Of a stretch of DNA of 64,000 bases, positions 54,237 to 62,603 are shown piece after piece. How positions within the stretch are numbered: position 1 is the stretch's first letter; every line of letters starts with the position of its first letter. The translations under genes were made by a program, and so were the position numbers. The notes beneath the pieces were generated by a model. It saw only the letters and a program-made list of their open reading frames with translations, ran no database searches and was not told the DNA's origin. The stretch comes from Clostridium folliculivorans (GTDB lineage Bacteria; Bacillota; Clostridia; Clostridiales; Clostridiaceae): NCBI RefSeq assembly GCF_024341905.1, contig NZ_BQXY01000002.1, positions 496,001 through 560,000 on the forward strand, in the 5' to 3' direction.

Positions 54237-55436
54237 ATGTATTGTGTTAGAGAAATAACTGAGGATTTATATTGGATTGGTGGCAACGATCGCCGCCTTG
54301 CTCTATTTGAAAACATTCACCCTATACCAAGTGGTGTTTCCTATAATTCTTACCTTTTGTTAGATGATAAGTCTGTACTATTCGATACTGTAGATTGGTC
54401 AATCTGCAGACAGTTTCTAGAGAATATTAATGCTGTTTTAGGAAAAAGACCTCTCAATTACATGGTAATAAATCACGTTGAACCGGACCACGCCGCATGT
54501 ATAGAAGAGATTATTCTTCGATATCCTGAAACCAAAATCATATGCACAGAAAAAGCCTCATTGTTTATGCATCAATTCGGATTCCATATAGATGACAAAA
54601 CAATAATAGTTAAAGAAGGCGACAAGATGTCTTTTGGAAAACATGAAGTTGTATTTGTGTCTGCTCCAATGGTACATTGGCCAGAAGCAATGGTAACCTA
54701 TGATATCACAAGTGGTACATTATTTTCCGCAGATGCCTTTGGATCTTTTGGCTCTTTAGACGGTAAGTTATTTAATGATGAAGTTAATTATGACCGAAAC
54801 TGGATTGAAGATGCTAGAAGATACTATACAAATATCGTAGGAAAATACGGACCACATGTTCAATCCTTACTAAAAAAAGCTAGTGGTCTAGATATAAAGC
54901 TCATTTGTCCACTCCATGGATTAGTATGGCGTAATGATTTTGGATACTTACTTGATAAATATGACAAATGGAGTCGTTATGAGCCTGAAGAAAAAGGTGT
55001 TATGATCGTCTATGGGACAATGTATGGTAATACTGAAGCGGCTGCTAATGACCTTGCAACCAGACTAGTCAAAAAAGGATTACGAAATGTAGTTATGTAT
55101 GATGTTTCAAGTACTCATGTATCATACTTGATCTCAGAAACCTTCAAATATAGCCATGTAGTTTTAGCTTGTGTAACTTACAACCTAAACATTTACCCAC
55201 CTATGCATAACTATCTAATGGATATGAAAGCATTAAATCTTCAAAAACGTACTTTCGGCCTTATAGAAAATGGTTCTTGGGCTCCTCAATCTGGAAGATT
55301 AATCCATGAGCATCTAGAAGGCATGAAAGAGATGACTATCTTAGATAATAGCATGTCCTTAAATTCTGCCATGAAAGAAAATGATTCAGACTCATTGGAG
55401 AATCTTGCAAACAGCCTTATTGAATCGCTAAATTAG
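54237..55436 (+). CDS. fprA: Flavodiiron protein (A-type flavoprotein), O2 reductase
   Basis: A 399-residue cytosolic enzyme. The N-terminal beta-lactamase-like domain carries the diiron ligands H-x-E-x-D-H at residues 80-85 (NHVEPDHAA) with later ligands in APMVHWPEA, FSADAFGSFG and LICPLHGLVW. The C-terminal flavodoxin domain binds FMN (VYGTMYGNTEAAANDLA, about residue 257). In clostridia FprA proteins reduce O2 to water, taking electrons from rubredoxin; NO reduction is an alternative activity. Gene order with the rubredoxin-bearing acyl-CoA dehydrogenase fits this. The ribosome binding site is AAGGAGG. Confidence 0.95.
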   Translation: MYCVREITEDLYWIGGNDRRLALFENIHPIPSGVSYNSYLLLDDKSVLFDTVDWSICRQFLENINAVLGKRPLNYMVINHVEPDHAACIEEIILRYPETKIICTEKASLFMHQFGFHIDDKTIIVKEGDKMSFGKHEVVFVSAPMVHWPEAMVTYDITSGTLFSADAFGSFGSLDGKLFNDEVNYDRNWIEDARRYYTNIVGKYGPHVQSLLKKASGLDIKLICPLHGLVWRNDFGYLLDKYDKWSRYEPEEKGVMIVYGTMYGNTEAAANDLATRLVKKGLRNVVMYDVSSTHVSYLISETFKYSHVVLACVTYNLNIYPPMHNYLMDMKALNLQKRTFGLIENGSWAPQSGRLIHEHLEGMKEMTILDNSMSLNSAMKENDSDSLENLANSLIESLN

Positions 55437-55463
55437 AATAATCTAAACCAAATATAATAATTA

Positions 55464-55510
55464 AAGAAGGTCTATGATAATCATAATATCATAGGCCTTC
55501 TTTAATTTAC
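55464..55510 (+). terminator. Terminator of fprA
   Basis: AAAGAAGGTCTATGAT pairs with ATCATAGGCCTTCTTT (one G-U), then AATTT. The remaining 55511-55746 holds no gene with support. Confidence 0.75.
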
Positions 55511-55746
55511 CAATAAAATAAAAAGTATGAACTTTTAATTATACTTACACTTATCTTATCCACTAACACTACTCTTACTTCCCTGTGCCTCTACCCCATT
55601 TACTTTAAATAAAATTGCAAAATCAATTTTTCGAATTTCCCATATACCTTTTCTCTTTAATGGATTTATATTATACTATAATTACTAACATATATTGTAT
55701 TAGCATACTATTAATTGCACTTATTCAGTTAAAAGGAGGTTTTTTC

Positions 55747-56361
55747 ATGTATACTTGTGCTCTTTGTTCAAAGCATGTATGTAATAGTGGCGATATAGAT
55801 AATGCACCCAAAAACTGTCCATGCATAAGTGAAAATATTGAGGATATAAAAGCATTATATAATGATGAAGAAAACTATAAGCTTGCCAAAGCTTCAGCAT
55901 TAGTTGTCAGCGAAGATTATGGTGAAAAGACAAGATTAGAGGAAACAATGTCTTTTGCAAAAAGTTGTGGATATAAGAAAATCGGACTAGCCTTTTGCAT
56001 AGGCCTTTCTAATGAAAGTAAAATTCTAAGTAAGATACTTGTACATAATGGTTTCGAAGTAAATTCAGTGATTTGCAAGAACGGACATATCTCCAAAAAT
56101 CTAATTGAAATAAATAATAGCAAAGTTCCTATGTGCAACCCAATTGGTCAAGCATTATTCTTAAACGACGATAATACAGAACTTAATATAATTTTAGGTT
56201 TATGTGTAGGACATGATTCTTTGTTTATTAAATATTCTGAAGCACCTGTAACTGTATTCGCTGTAAAGGATAGAGTCCTTTGTCACAATCCTCTAGCGGT
56301 AGTTTATCAGGCTGATGCCTATTATAAAGAAAGATTATTCCCTAAAAACATAGGCAAATAA
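55747..56361 (+). CDS. DUF1847 metal-binding-type protein
   Basis: About 204 residues of the DUF1847 family. The N-terminus is cysteine-rich (MYTCALCSKHVC, KNCPC), and further conserved cysteines occur in SCGYKKIGLAFCIGLSNE, VICKNG, PMCNPIGQA and LGLCVGHDSLFIKYSEAP, which suggests metal or cluster binding. The GLCVGHD/PVTV stretch is typical of the family. Function unknown; it often lies near redox genes. I set the start at 55747, seven bases after AAAAGGAGG; the hydrophobic upstream extension of the frame is not supported. Confidence 0.82.
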   Translation: MYTCALCSKHVCNSGDIDNAPKNCPCISENIEDIKALYNDEENYKLAKASALVVSEDYGEKTRLEETMSFAKSCGYKKIGLAFCIGLSNESKILSKILVHNGFEVNSVICKNGHISKNLIEINNSKVPMCNPIGQALFLNDDNTELNIILGLCVGHDSLFIKYSEAPVTVFAVKDRVLCHNPLAVVYQADAYYKERLFPKNIGK

Positions 56362-56362
56362 A

Positions 56363-56404
56363 ATAAGCTAAGGGTATGAATAATACTCCTAGCTTATTTT
56401 ATTC
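56363..56404 (+). terminator. Terminator of the DUF1847 gene
   Basis: AATAAGCTAAGG-like arm pairs with CTAGCTTATTTTATT across a short mismatch region. Confidence 0.65.
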
Positions 56405-56450
56405 TTTACAAATATTGATATCCTAAGTTCTATTTAGATGTTTCTATATA

Positions 56451-58385
56451 TTAGTTATATATATCTGAAAACTCAATATGTATATTTTCAACCTTAGATT
56501 GATTTGTAAAATTGCTATTAGTTTTTACATCTTCTATATCTAAAATAATTTTCACAGGCAATATTATTATAAACTCTGTACCTTTTCCAAATTCACTCTT
56601 TACTTCTATTGTTCCTTCATGCATCTCCACCAAAGCCTTAACAATTGACAATCCTATGCCACTACCTTCATGACTTCTGCTAAGTAATGGGTCTACTTGC
56701 TTAAACCTTTGAAAAAGCTGTGAAACTTTATCTTCTGGTATTCCTTTGCCTGTATCCTTTACACTAATTACTACATGATCCTCATAATTAAACAAAGTAA
56801 CATTTATTTCATCTCCAGGCTCAGTAAATTTAGTGGCATTGGAAATTAAATTAAGCAGAATTCTTTCCAGTTTTTCAGCATCAAAAGCCATAACTTTTTC
56901 TTCTTGATCAGTGTCAAATATAATTGTTCTGTCCATTTGCCCTACATACGCAGCAGTGGATTGAGTTATTTCTTCTGTAACTTGTACTATGTTATCGTTC
57001 CTCAACTCCAGCTTCATAAAACCAGAATCAATCTTAGTCATATCAATTAGGTTATTTACTAGTCTTAATAGTCTATAGCAATTCTGCCTTATACTAAAAG
57101 TATAATTCCTTATTTTATCAGTATTAAGATCTTCACCTTTGCTTATTAGCACGTTAAATAGCTGCGCAGTTGCAAAAATAATATTTAACGGAGTTCTTAG
57201 TTCATGAGACATATTAGCAATAAACTCAGTTTTTAGCTTATCGTATTCTAAGGTTTCTTCTACCAATCTTCTGTTCTCAGCCAACATATTATTAAAACTA
57301 TTTGCTAATATTCCTATCTCATCCTTACTTTCTATGTCACAATGAACAGTCAAATCACCTTTGCCTGCTATCTCCATACAGGATTTTAACTTATCCAAAG
57401 GCTTTACTAAAGTATTTGCTAAAAGCAATCCTATAATTCCACTTAAGATAATTATTATAGAACCAGTAACAACAGTAGTGGTCAAAATTGATTTAGCCGA
57501 GGAGTTTAGTTCATCGTAATTTGCGGTAGTTACTACATATAAATGCCAAGGCTCGAAAAATTGATAGTACCCTACTTTTTTAACTCCGTTATAGGTATAT
57601 TCAATTCTTCCACCACTGCCTAAATGCATCTTTTGAACAAAATCATAATTACTTACATTCTTGCCTTTTTCAGTTGGGTGAATGACTACATTCCCTTTAG
57701 AATCTAGTATATATGCATAACCGGTTTTCCCCAGCTTAACATTACTAATTGTTTCTTCTAGATAATTGTTAATAATCTTATTTCCTATTCCAATTGCTCC
57801 AATAACTTTATTATCTTTATCCAATAAAGGCTTCATCCTTGTAACATATCCAACGCCTTCTATCAAAATATCTCCAATATATTCTTGGTTACTAATTATT
57901 CTATTATAAGCAACAGAATCATTTGATATATATGTCCCTAATACTCTCATATTATCTTTAAAAATTGTACTTGAAACTCTTATTAGCTTATTATCATGCA
58001 ATAAAAATATTGTTGCCACAGTCCCTGTAGACTGTTTGAGTTTATCTACTATAGTATTATCTAAGGACAATCTCTGATTTCCTGTATATAGAACCGGAAG
58101 ATTGAACTCTCCTATCTTTACGTTTTCATTATAGTTTACTGTTAGGTCAGATAAATTATTTAATAAAGTATTTGCAAAATTCAAATCCCCATAGGATTTT
58201 TCTGTCAGAAGATCATTTCTTACACTAAGGGTCGTAATAATTGATTCTGTTAAACGCTGACTTTTCTCATCTAGCTCTTTAAACACTGCATCATTTGACT
58301 TCTTACCAATTAGAAAACCTAAAACACTTACGGCAAACACGATTAAAACCAAATAGCTGATGATAAGTTTATATTTTACTCTCAT
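56451..58385 (-). CDS. Orphan membrane sensor histidine kinase with Cache domain
   Basis: A 644-residue kinase. Membrane helix 1 at 7-27, an extracytoplasmic Cache_3/Cache_2-type sensor at about 30-295 (AYILDSKGNVVIHPTEKGKN), helix 2 at about 300-323, HAMP at 325-378, then H box with His394 (NMSHELRTPLN), N box NLISNATKFTEPGD, DTGKGIP and GSGIGLSIVKALVEMHEG. The C-terminal end IHIEFSDIYN matches that of the PocR kinase at 5311-7056 (IKIEFSDIYK), and the cores share RQNCYRLLRLVNNLIDMTKI-like sequence. No response regulator is adjacent. Spo0A is the usual target of clostridial orphan kinases, by inference only. Confidence 0.9.
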   Translation of the reverse strand: MRVKYKLIISYLVLIVFAVSVLGFLIGKKSNDAVFKELDEKSQRLTESIITTLSVRNDLLTEKSYGDLNFANTLLNNLSDLTVNYNENVKIGEFNLPVLYTGNQRLSLDNTIVDKLKQSTGTVATIFLLHDNKLIRVSSTIFKDNMRVLGTYISNDSVAYNRIISNQEYIGDILIEGVGYVTRMKPLLDKDNKVIGAIGIGNKIINNYLEETISNVKLGKTGYAYILDSKGNVVIHPTEKGKNVSNYDFVQKMHLGSGGRIEYTYNGVKKVGYYQFFEPWHLYVVTTANYDELNSSAKSILTTTVVTGSIIIILSGIIGLLLANTLVKPLDKLKSCMEIAGKGDLTVHCDIESKDEIGILANSFNNMLAENRRLVEETLEYDKLKTEFIANMSHELRTPLNIIFATAQLFNVLISKGEDLNTDKIRNYTFSIRQNCYRLLRLVNNLIDMTKIDSGFMKLELRNDNIVQVTEEITQSTAAYVGQMDRTIIFDTDQEEKVMAFDAEKLERILLNLISNATKFTEPGDEINVTLFNYEDHVVISVKDTGKGIPEDKVSQLFQRFKQVDPLLSRSHEGSGIGLSIVKALVEMHEGTIEVKSEFGKGTEFIIILPVKIILDIEDVKTNSNFTNQSKVENIHIEFSDIYN

Positions 58386-58688
58386 TCAAAAACACTTCTC
58401 CTTAGTTATAGACTCATAACTTCTTAATTACGCTTATATCTTAAGTTTTCTCACCACAAGCTCTGACAAATAGAAACAACTTTCCGAGCTGAGTTGAAAA
58501 TATTCAACAATCCATCCAATTGATTCTTGATATTTCTTGTATATTTATATTTAATTTTAAGACATTCTGTCTAATTATATCATGTAAACAACAACTTTTC
58601 ACCGAAAAAATTTAATCTTATTAAACTTGATTTTCATTTTACTAGGTTTTAAATCTTGCTTCAAAGAATCAAATTTTTTTGAGCCATC
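58386..58688. other. Intergenic region between kinase and bioY
   Basis: About 300 bp, AT-rich, no gene and no repeat of the F families. It should contain the kinase promoter on the minus strand. Confidence 0.3.
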
Positions 58689-58744
58689 TATTGTCAACCA
58701 CTTTTACTTTTATAGTTGACAATATATTCTTAGTATTTTATACT
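58689..58744 (+). promoter_or_regulatory. bioY promoter with BirA-type operator
   Basis: TATTGTCAAC (58689-58698), 16 bp, GTTGACAATA (58715-58724), the half-sites and spacing of Firmicute BirA boxes. The right half contains the -35 TTGACA (58716-58721), and TATACT follows after 17 bp (58739-58744). Holo-BirA binding would block the promoter when biotin is plentiful. Confidence 0.85.
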
Positions 58745-58811
58745 AAATTGGACAAGTTGGTTAAGAAATGAAATTTTTAAAATTACAATCAATAGAATCG
58801 GAGGACTTTTC

Positions 58812-59345
58812 ATGAGAAAAAAAATTCAAATAAATGATATGATTTATGCAGCACTATTTGCCACCTTAATTTCTGTTTTTGGTTATATCGCAATCCCACT
58901 ACCTTTTAGCCCGGTTCCACTTACAGGACAAACCCTTATGATAATGCTTGTTGGCTGTGTACTTACTCCACTGCAAGCCGGATTAAGCGTAATCACATTT
59001 ATATTTATGGGGATTATTGGCCTTCCTGTATTTTCTGGAGGAGCATCAGGCATTGGTGTTATTGTAGGCTCTAACGGAGGATATCTAATGGGATTTCTTA
59101 TTGGTTCCATAGTTATTTGTATAATAAAGAATAAAAATAATTCTATCATTTCAATGATATCAGCCAACATTATAGGCGGAATTGTTGTGGTTTATATTTT
59201 AGGAGTTTTATGGCTATCGTATATTACAGGAATCGGTGTATATAGAGCATTCATTGTAGGAGCACTTCCTTTCATTATCGGTGATTTAATAAAAGCTGTG
59301 ATAGCTGCTTTGGTTGCTAAAAGAATTAATACTCTAAGAAGATAG
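58812..59345 (+). CDS. bioY: Biotin transporter S component BioY
   Basis: A 177-residue membrane protein with six helices, the substrate-specific component of the ECF biotin transporter. Family marks: YAALFATLISVFGYIAIPLP, FSPVPLTGQTLMIMLVG, FMGIIGLPVFSGGASGIGVI and GGYLMGFLIGS. The energy-coupling EcfA/EcfT proteins are not in the window, as is usual for group II ECF transporters. A BirA-type operator overlaps its promoter. The ribosome binding site is GGAGG. Presence of a regulated importer suggests dependence on external biotin at least at times. Confidence 0.95.
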   Translation: MRKKIQINDMIYAALFATLISVFGYIAIPLPFSPVPLTGQTLMIMLVGCVLTPLQAGLSVITFIFMGIIGLPVFSGGASGIGVIVGSNGGYLMGFLIGSIVICIIKNKNNSIISMISANIIGGIVVVYILGVLWLSYITGIGVYRAFIVGALPFIIGDLIKAVIAALVAKRINTLRR

Positions 59346-59411
59346 AATAAATTTATAAGAATTTGTTTTTGCTTAGAAACTTATATAAAACAGCGATATT
59401 ATTTAGAAATT

Positions 59412-59450
59412 TTAAAGGGAGCCATAAATAACAGGCTCCCTTTATCTATA
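59412..59450. terminator. Terminator of bioY
   Basis: AAAGGGAGCC (59414-59423) pairs perfectly with GGCTCCCTTT (59434-59443), followed by ATCTATAATT. Confidence 0.75.
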
Positions 59451-59512
59451 ATTCAACAATTCTTTAACTAATAAAATGTTTAGTATGCTAAGAATTTATT
59501 AATCATTTTTTA

Positions 59513-59857
59513 TTATTTTATTTGTATCTTGAAAGATCTTTCATCCAAAGCCTTTTGTACTGCTAAAATTCCATCTAAGTGATCATATTCATGTTGTATC
59601 AACTCAGATATATCTCCTTCTAACTCTAAAAAATTATCTTTCCAAGCCAAATCTTTATAATATACTACACACCTTTTAAATCTTTTTACTTTTACCAAAA
59701 GTTCAGGGAAGCACATACAGTCATCCCAAACTGTAATCATTTCATCATCAACATATTCTAGCTTAGGATTTATCAATTCAACTTCCTTATCTATATTCAT
59801 ATAAATAAGTCTTTTAAATCTAGAATATCCATCTTTTTTATCATGCTGTTTATAACC
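59513..59857 (-). pseudogene. Peptide deformylase-like remnant
   Basis: The C-terminal half of a peptide deformylase is clear: DDCMCFPELLVKVKRF corresponds to motif 2 (EGCLS, the cysteine metal ligand kept) and IQHEYDHLDGILA to motif 3 (HExxH). In-frame sequence upstream of the first ATG (GYSRFKRLIYM) also fits the family, but then a stop codon occurs and motif 1 (GLAAPQ) is not found. No ribosome binding site precedes the ATG at 59800. A truncated, decayed gene is the best reading; a divergent short PDF-like protein is the alternative. Confidence 0.7.
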
Positions 59858-59905
59858 TTAACAAAAACACATCTTTCCCTCATATTACATCTTAAAAGAA
59901 GCTCT

Positions 59906-60811
59906 TTATAAGAGACTTCTAGATAAACAAATCTTATTTTTGCCTATACTCAAATGTTCCAATCTATTAATTATATTTGTATAAATTTCATAGGGTATAG
60001 CAAGATTATTATCTTTTCCGCTTCCGATTTTTATATCCGGTCTATTTTTACCGTGATAATCTGTACCACCAGAAATCATCAAATTATATCTATTAATTAG
60101 GTAATCCAAAAATTTATAATCTTCTTCACTGTAGGAAGGATAGTATCTTTCAACTCCATCTAAGCCCAGACTAACTAAGTAGCTTATCTCTTCTTCTATT
60201 TGGTCATTATCCAGTCCTGCGAATCCCATATGTTTATTATAATGTGCTAGAAAAGATAGTCCTCCAGCTTGTTTTATTACTTTAATGGCATCTTCTACTC
60301 TAAATAATTCTTTTTCACCATACGGAATTGGATCTAAATACTTATCCCAAATTCCTTGAGCAGTTTCACACATTTTGTTTTCAATAAAGTATTTATATAC
60401 ATCGTATCTGTCTAAATATTTTCTAAATGAGTTTTCTTTTAATTGATTAATATCAATATTTATACCTTGTTGCTTTATTATTGATAAGATATTACTTACA
60501 CTTTCGTGTCTAGCTTGTTTCATTTCATTGTAGGCCTTCAAGAATTCTGAATTATCAAAATCAATTCCTATTCCTAAAATATGAATAATTCTTCCATCTT
60601 TGCAAAGTGCACTTATCTCTATACCACTTAGAAAATCTATATTATTTTCCTTAGCCAGCCTGGAAACTTCACAAATTCCTTCTATATTATCATGATCAGT
60701 AAGAGCTATTGCTTTTACCTCTCCTGCTATAGCATCATCAATCATCTCTTCTGGAGTGCTTCCGCCATCAGAAAAAATTGTATGCGTATGAAAATCAACT
60801 TTATAATTCAT
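59906..60811 (-). CDS. PHP-domain phosphoesterase (RNase AM/TrpH-like)
   Basis: About 301 residues. Metal-binding motifs of the PHP family are in order: DFHTHTIFSDG (about 5-15), LTDHDN (about 37-42), GIEISA, then LAHYNKH and a late GTDYHG. The arrangement fits the YciV/TrpH group, which acts as a 3',5'-nucleoside bisphosphate phosphatase and 5'-to-3' exonuclease on short RNA. The start at 60811 follows GGAGGAA; a longer frame to 60850 runs into an F1 element and is rejected. Confidence 0.88.
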   Translation of the reverse strand: MNYKVDFHTHTIFSDGGSTPEEMIDDAIAGEVKAIALTDHDNIEGICEVSRLAKENNIDFLSGIEISALCKDGRIIHILGIGIDFDNSEFLKAYNEMKQARHESVSNILSIIKQQGINIDINQLKENSFRKYLDRYDVYKYFIENKMCETAQGIWDKYLDPIPYGEKELFRVEDAIKVIKQAGGLSFLAHYNKHMGFAGLDNDQIEEEISYLVSLGLDGVERYYPSYSEEDYKFLDYLINRYNLMISGGTDYHGKNRPDIKIGSGKDNNLAIPYEIYTNIINRLEHLSIGKNKICLSRSLL

Positions 60812-60837
60812 ATTAATTCCTCCATACAAAACTAAAT

Positions 60838-60931
60838 ATGTGCCACTCAAATCAAAATCTATTTTTAAAACTCCTACTGACTGTAAGAAGATAAATTAAA
60901 AATATAAATTTTATTGCTAAGTGTTACATAA
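60838..60931. repeat. F1 foldback element, worn copy o
   Basis: ATGTGCCACT and AAGTGTTACAT still pair in part, and the inside AAAATCTATTTTTAAAACTC is almost identical to the copy at 20238. It lies just upstream of the PHP gene's ribosome binding site. Confidence 0.65.
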
Positions 60932-60968
60932 ATATATTTAACATTTTGAATTATATTTTATCATTAAA

Positions 60969-61562
60969 TTAAATATATATCTCTAAACCAAAATACCTTT
61001 TATTTTCGTTATCAATAAACTTAAAATTGCCATTATAGAGGATTGTCCCTGCATATTTTCCCTTTGTTATAATTATAAAGTTTTTCAAATTATGATCTGG
61101 TGATTTCAAACTGAATTGAAGAGTTTTCAGCTCTTTTTGATAAATATCTGTTCTAAATCTCATGATACCTAGCTCTGAAATTTCCTCAGAATCTATCTTA
61201 TTATTTTTATTCATATCTGTAATATTAATTAGGCTTAACGATAAATCCTTTGAGATTTCCTTGGCATCTATCAACTTTCCATCAGTACCAAATTGACCTA
61301 CTTCTAAAAATTTATTATATGTTCTCTCTGTCTCAATTACATTAGCAGCTTCACTGAGCATAGTAATATCGTTTTTAAAATCTGCAACTAAAAGATTGCT
61401 TTTGTTCCTATATTCAAATGACTTGGTAAGACCTCTAATGAATACACCACAAATAGTCAATAATAACAATAGAATCAATACCTTCATTAAATTAATCTTT
61501 TTTTGTAATTTCACATCGGTCTTTGAATTGTAACTATAAGCTAGCAAGTTTTTAGTATACAT
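60969..61562 (-). CDS. Uncharacterised membrane-anchored protein with EF-hand-like loop
   Basis: A 197-residue protein I do not recognise. One membrane helix near the N-terminus (MKVLILLLLLTICGVFIRGL, about 26-45) and an outside domain of about 150 residues. The segment DMNKNNKIDSEE (about 115-126) has the spacing of an EF-hand calcium loop (D-x-N-x-N-x-I-D-x-x-E). The end (NLKNFIIITKGKYAGTILYN) is beta-rich and could be a pilin-like or adhesion-type fold. The ribosome binding site AGGTGAAGGA supports the start. Function unknown. Confidence 0.65.
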   Translation of the reverse strand: MYTKNLLAYSYNSKTDVKLQKKINLMKVLILLLLLTICGVFIRGLTKSFEYRNKSNLLVADFKNDITMLSEAANVIETERTYNKFLEVGQFGTDGKLIDAKEISKDLSLSLINITDMNKNNKIDSEEISELGIMRFRTDIYQKELKTLQFSLKSPDHNLKNFIIITKGKYAGTILYNGNFKFIDNENKRYFGLEIYI

Positions 61563-61679
61563 TCCTTCACCTATCCTTTAGAATTTATTTTTATACTCTA
61601 AAGGTACTAAAGAATTATTAAATATATCTTATAGAGTTGTAAAATACAAGTTAAACTTTTAAATAGTGACTATATACTT

Positions 61680-62534
61680 TTATATAAGCTTCCACCAACC
61701 ATCTGGATTTACTCCACCACTTTGAGCTCTCATGCATCTTTTAAGAAAATTAACAAGCGCCTCTTTTTCAAAAGGCATTCCATAATAAACTCTTTCTGCT
61801 GCTCTGATGACCATCCATCTGGAGAATTCACTATAATCTATTGATTGTATTTTTTCTAATGCAGATAAATATTTACCTGAAATAATACTTCCTGAAATAC
61901 CTATAAGATAGTTCTGAAATTTACTTATTCCTGGAATTTTAGGTGTGTTTCTTAAAATTAGATAAGTGTGTGCTATATCTGAAAGCTTTCTACCATAAGT
62001 TGCACCAAACCAGTCAATTACATAATATTTATTATCTACAATCATGATATTTCCTGGATGAAAATCTCCGTGACAAACATCCATTCCTTTTGGTAACTCC
62101 TTCAAAATATCAAGGACAAATTTTTTAACATCATCATCTAACATCTCTGCTTTTTGTATTAAATGTGCTGCTCTATCATTTATTAAAATAAGTACCAATC
62201 CTTCAACAGAACTCGTTGTGTCAACATGAAGACTAGCTAACTTTTCAGCATACTTGAAAAGCTGAAGAGGATTTTTCTTTATATGATCTAGCATCGTATC
62301 CCCTTTAAGCCTCTCCATAATTATTGAAGGTCTTCCATTTATCTTCGTATATTCATATACTGTAGGTACAGCCTTGTTTTTCTTCTTCAAAGCTTGCATA
62401 GTTGCCATTTCAGCTTTAAGATATTCCTCTTCTTCTACGTTTCGTAATACTCTTATAACTTTATCATTATCTAGTTCATAAATCTCTGCTTGCCCACCTT
62501 GAGCAAGTAACTTAATTTTATTCAATTCTATCAT
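61680..62534 (-). CDS. Aminoglycoside phosphotransferase (APH)-fold kinase
   Basis: About 284 residues. Kinase-fold signatures: a nucleotide loop LLAQGGQAEIYEL near the start, the catalytic loop VCHGDFHPGNIMI (Asp as base) and the metal-binding VIDWFGATYG. This fold includes antibiotic, choline, homoserine and fructosamine kinases, so the substrate is open. The start is uncertain: no clear ribosome binding site precedes the ATG at 62534, and an in-frame TTG at 62555 with a weak AGGT is the alternative. It is 48 bp downstream of a TetR gene on the same strand and probably co-transcribed with it. Confidence 0.75.
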   Translation of the reverse strand: MIELNKIKLLAQGGQAEIYELDNDKVIRVLRNVEEEEYLKAEMATMQALKKKNKAVPTVYEYTKINGRPSIIMERLKGDTMLDHIKKNPLQLFKYAEKLASLHVDTTSSVEGLVLILINDRAAHLIQKAEMLDDDVKKFVLDILKELPKGMDVCHGDFHPGNIMIVDNKYYVIDWFGATYGRKLSDIAHTYLILRNTPKIPGISKFQNYLIGISGSIISGKYLSALEKIQSIDYSEFSRWMVIRAAERVYYGMPFEKEALVNFLKRCMRAQSGGVNPDGWWKLI

Positions 62535-62603
62535 AACAAGATCTAATAAGTACAACTGAGCATACCTATTAAAAACCCACCTCCAATCTATTTATTTTTT
62601 TAC

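Noticed and set aside
1981-60931. F1 elements as a CRISPR array or as plain Rho-independent terminators
   Set aside because: They are dispersed, not in regular repeat-spacer order, and most have no T-run and a long conserved inner part.
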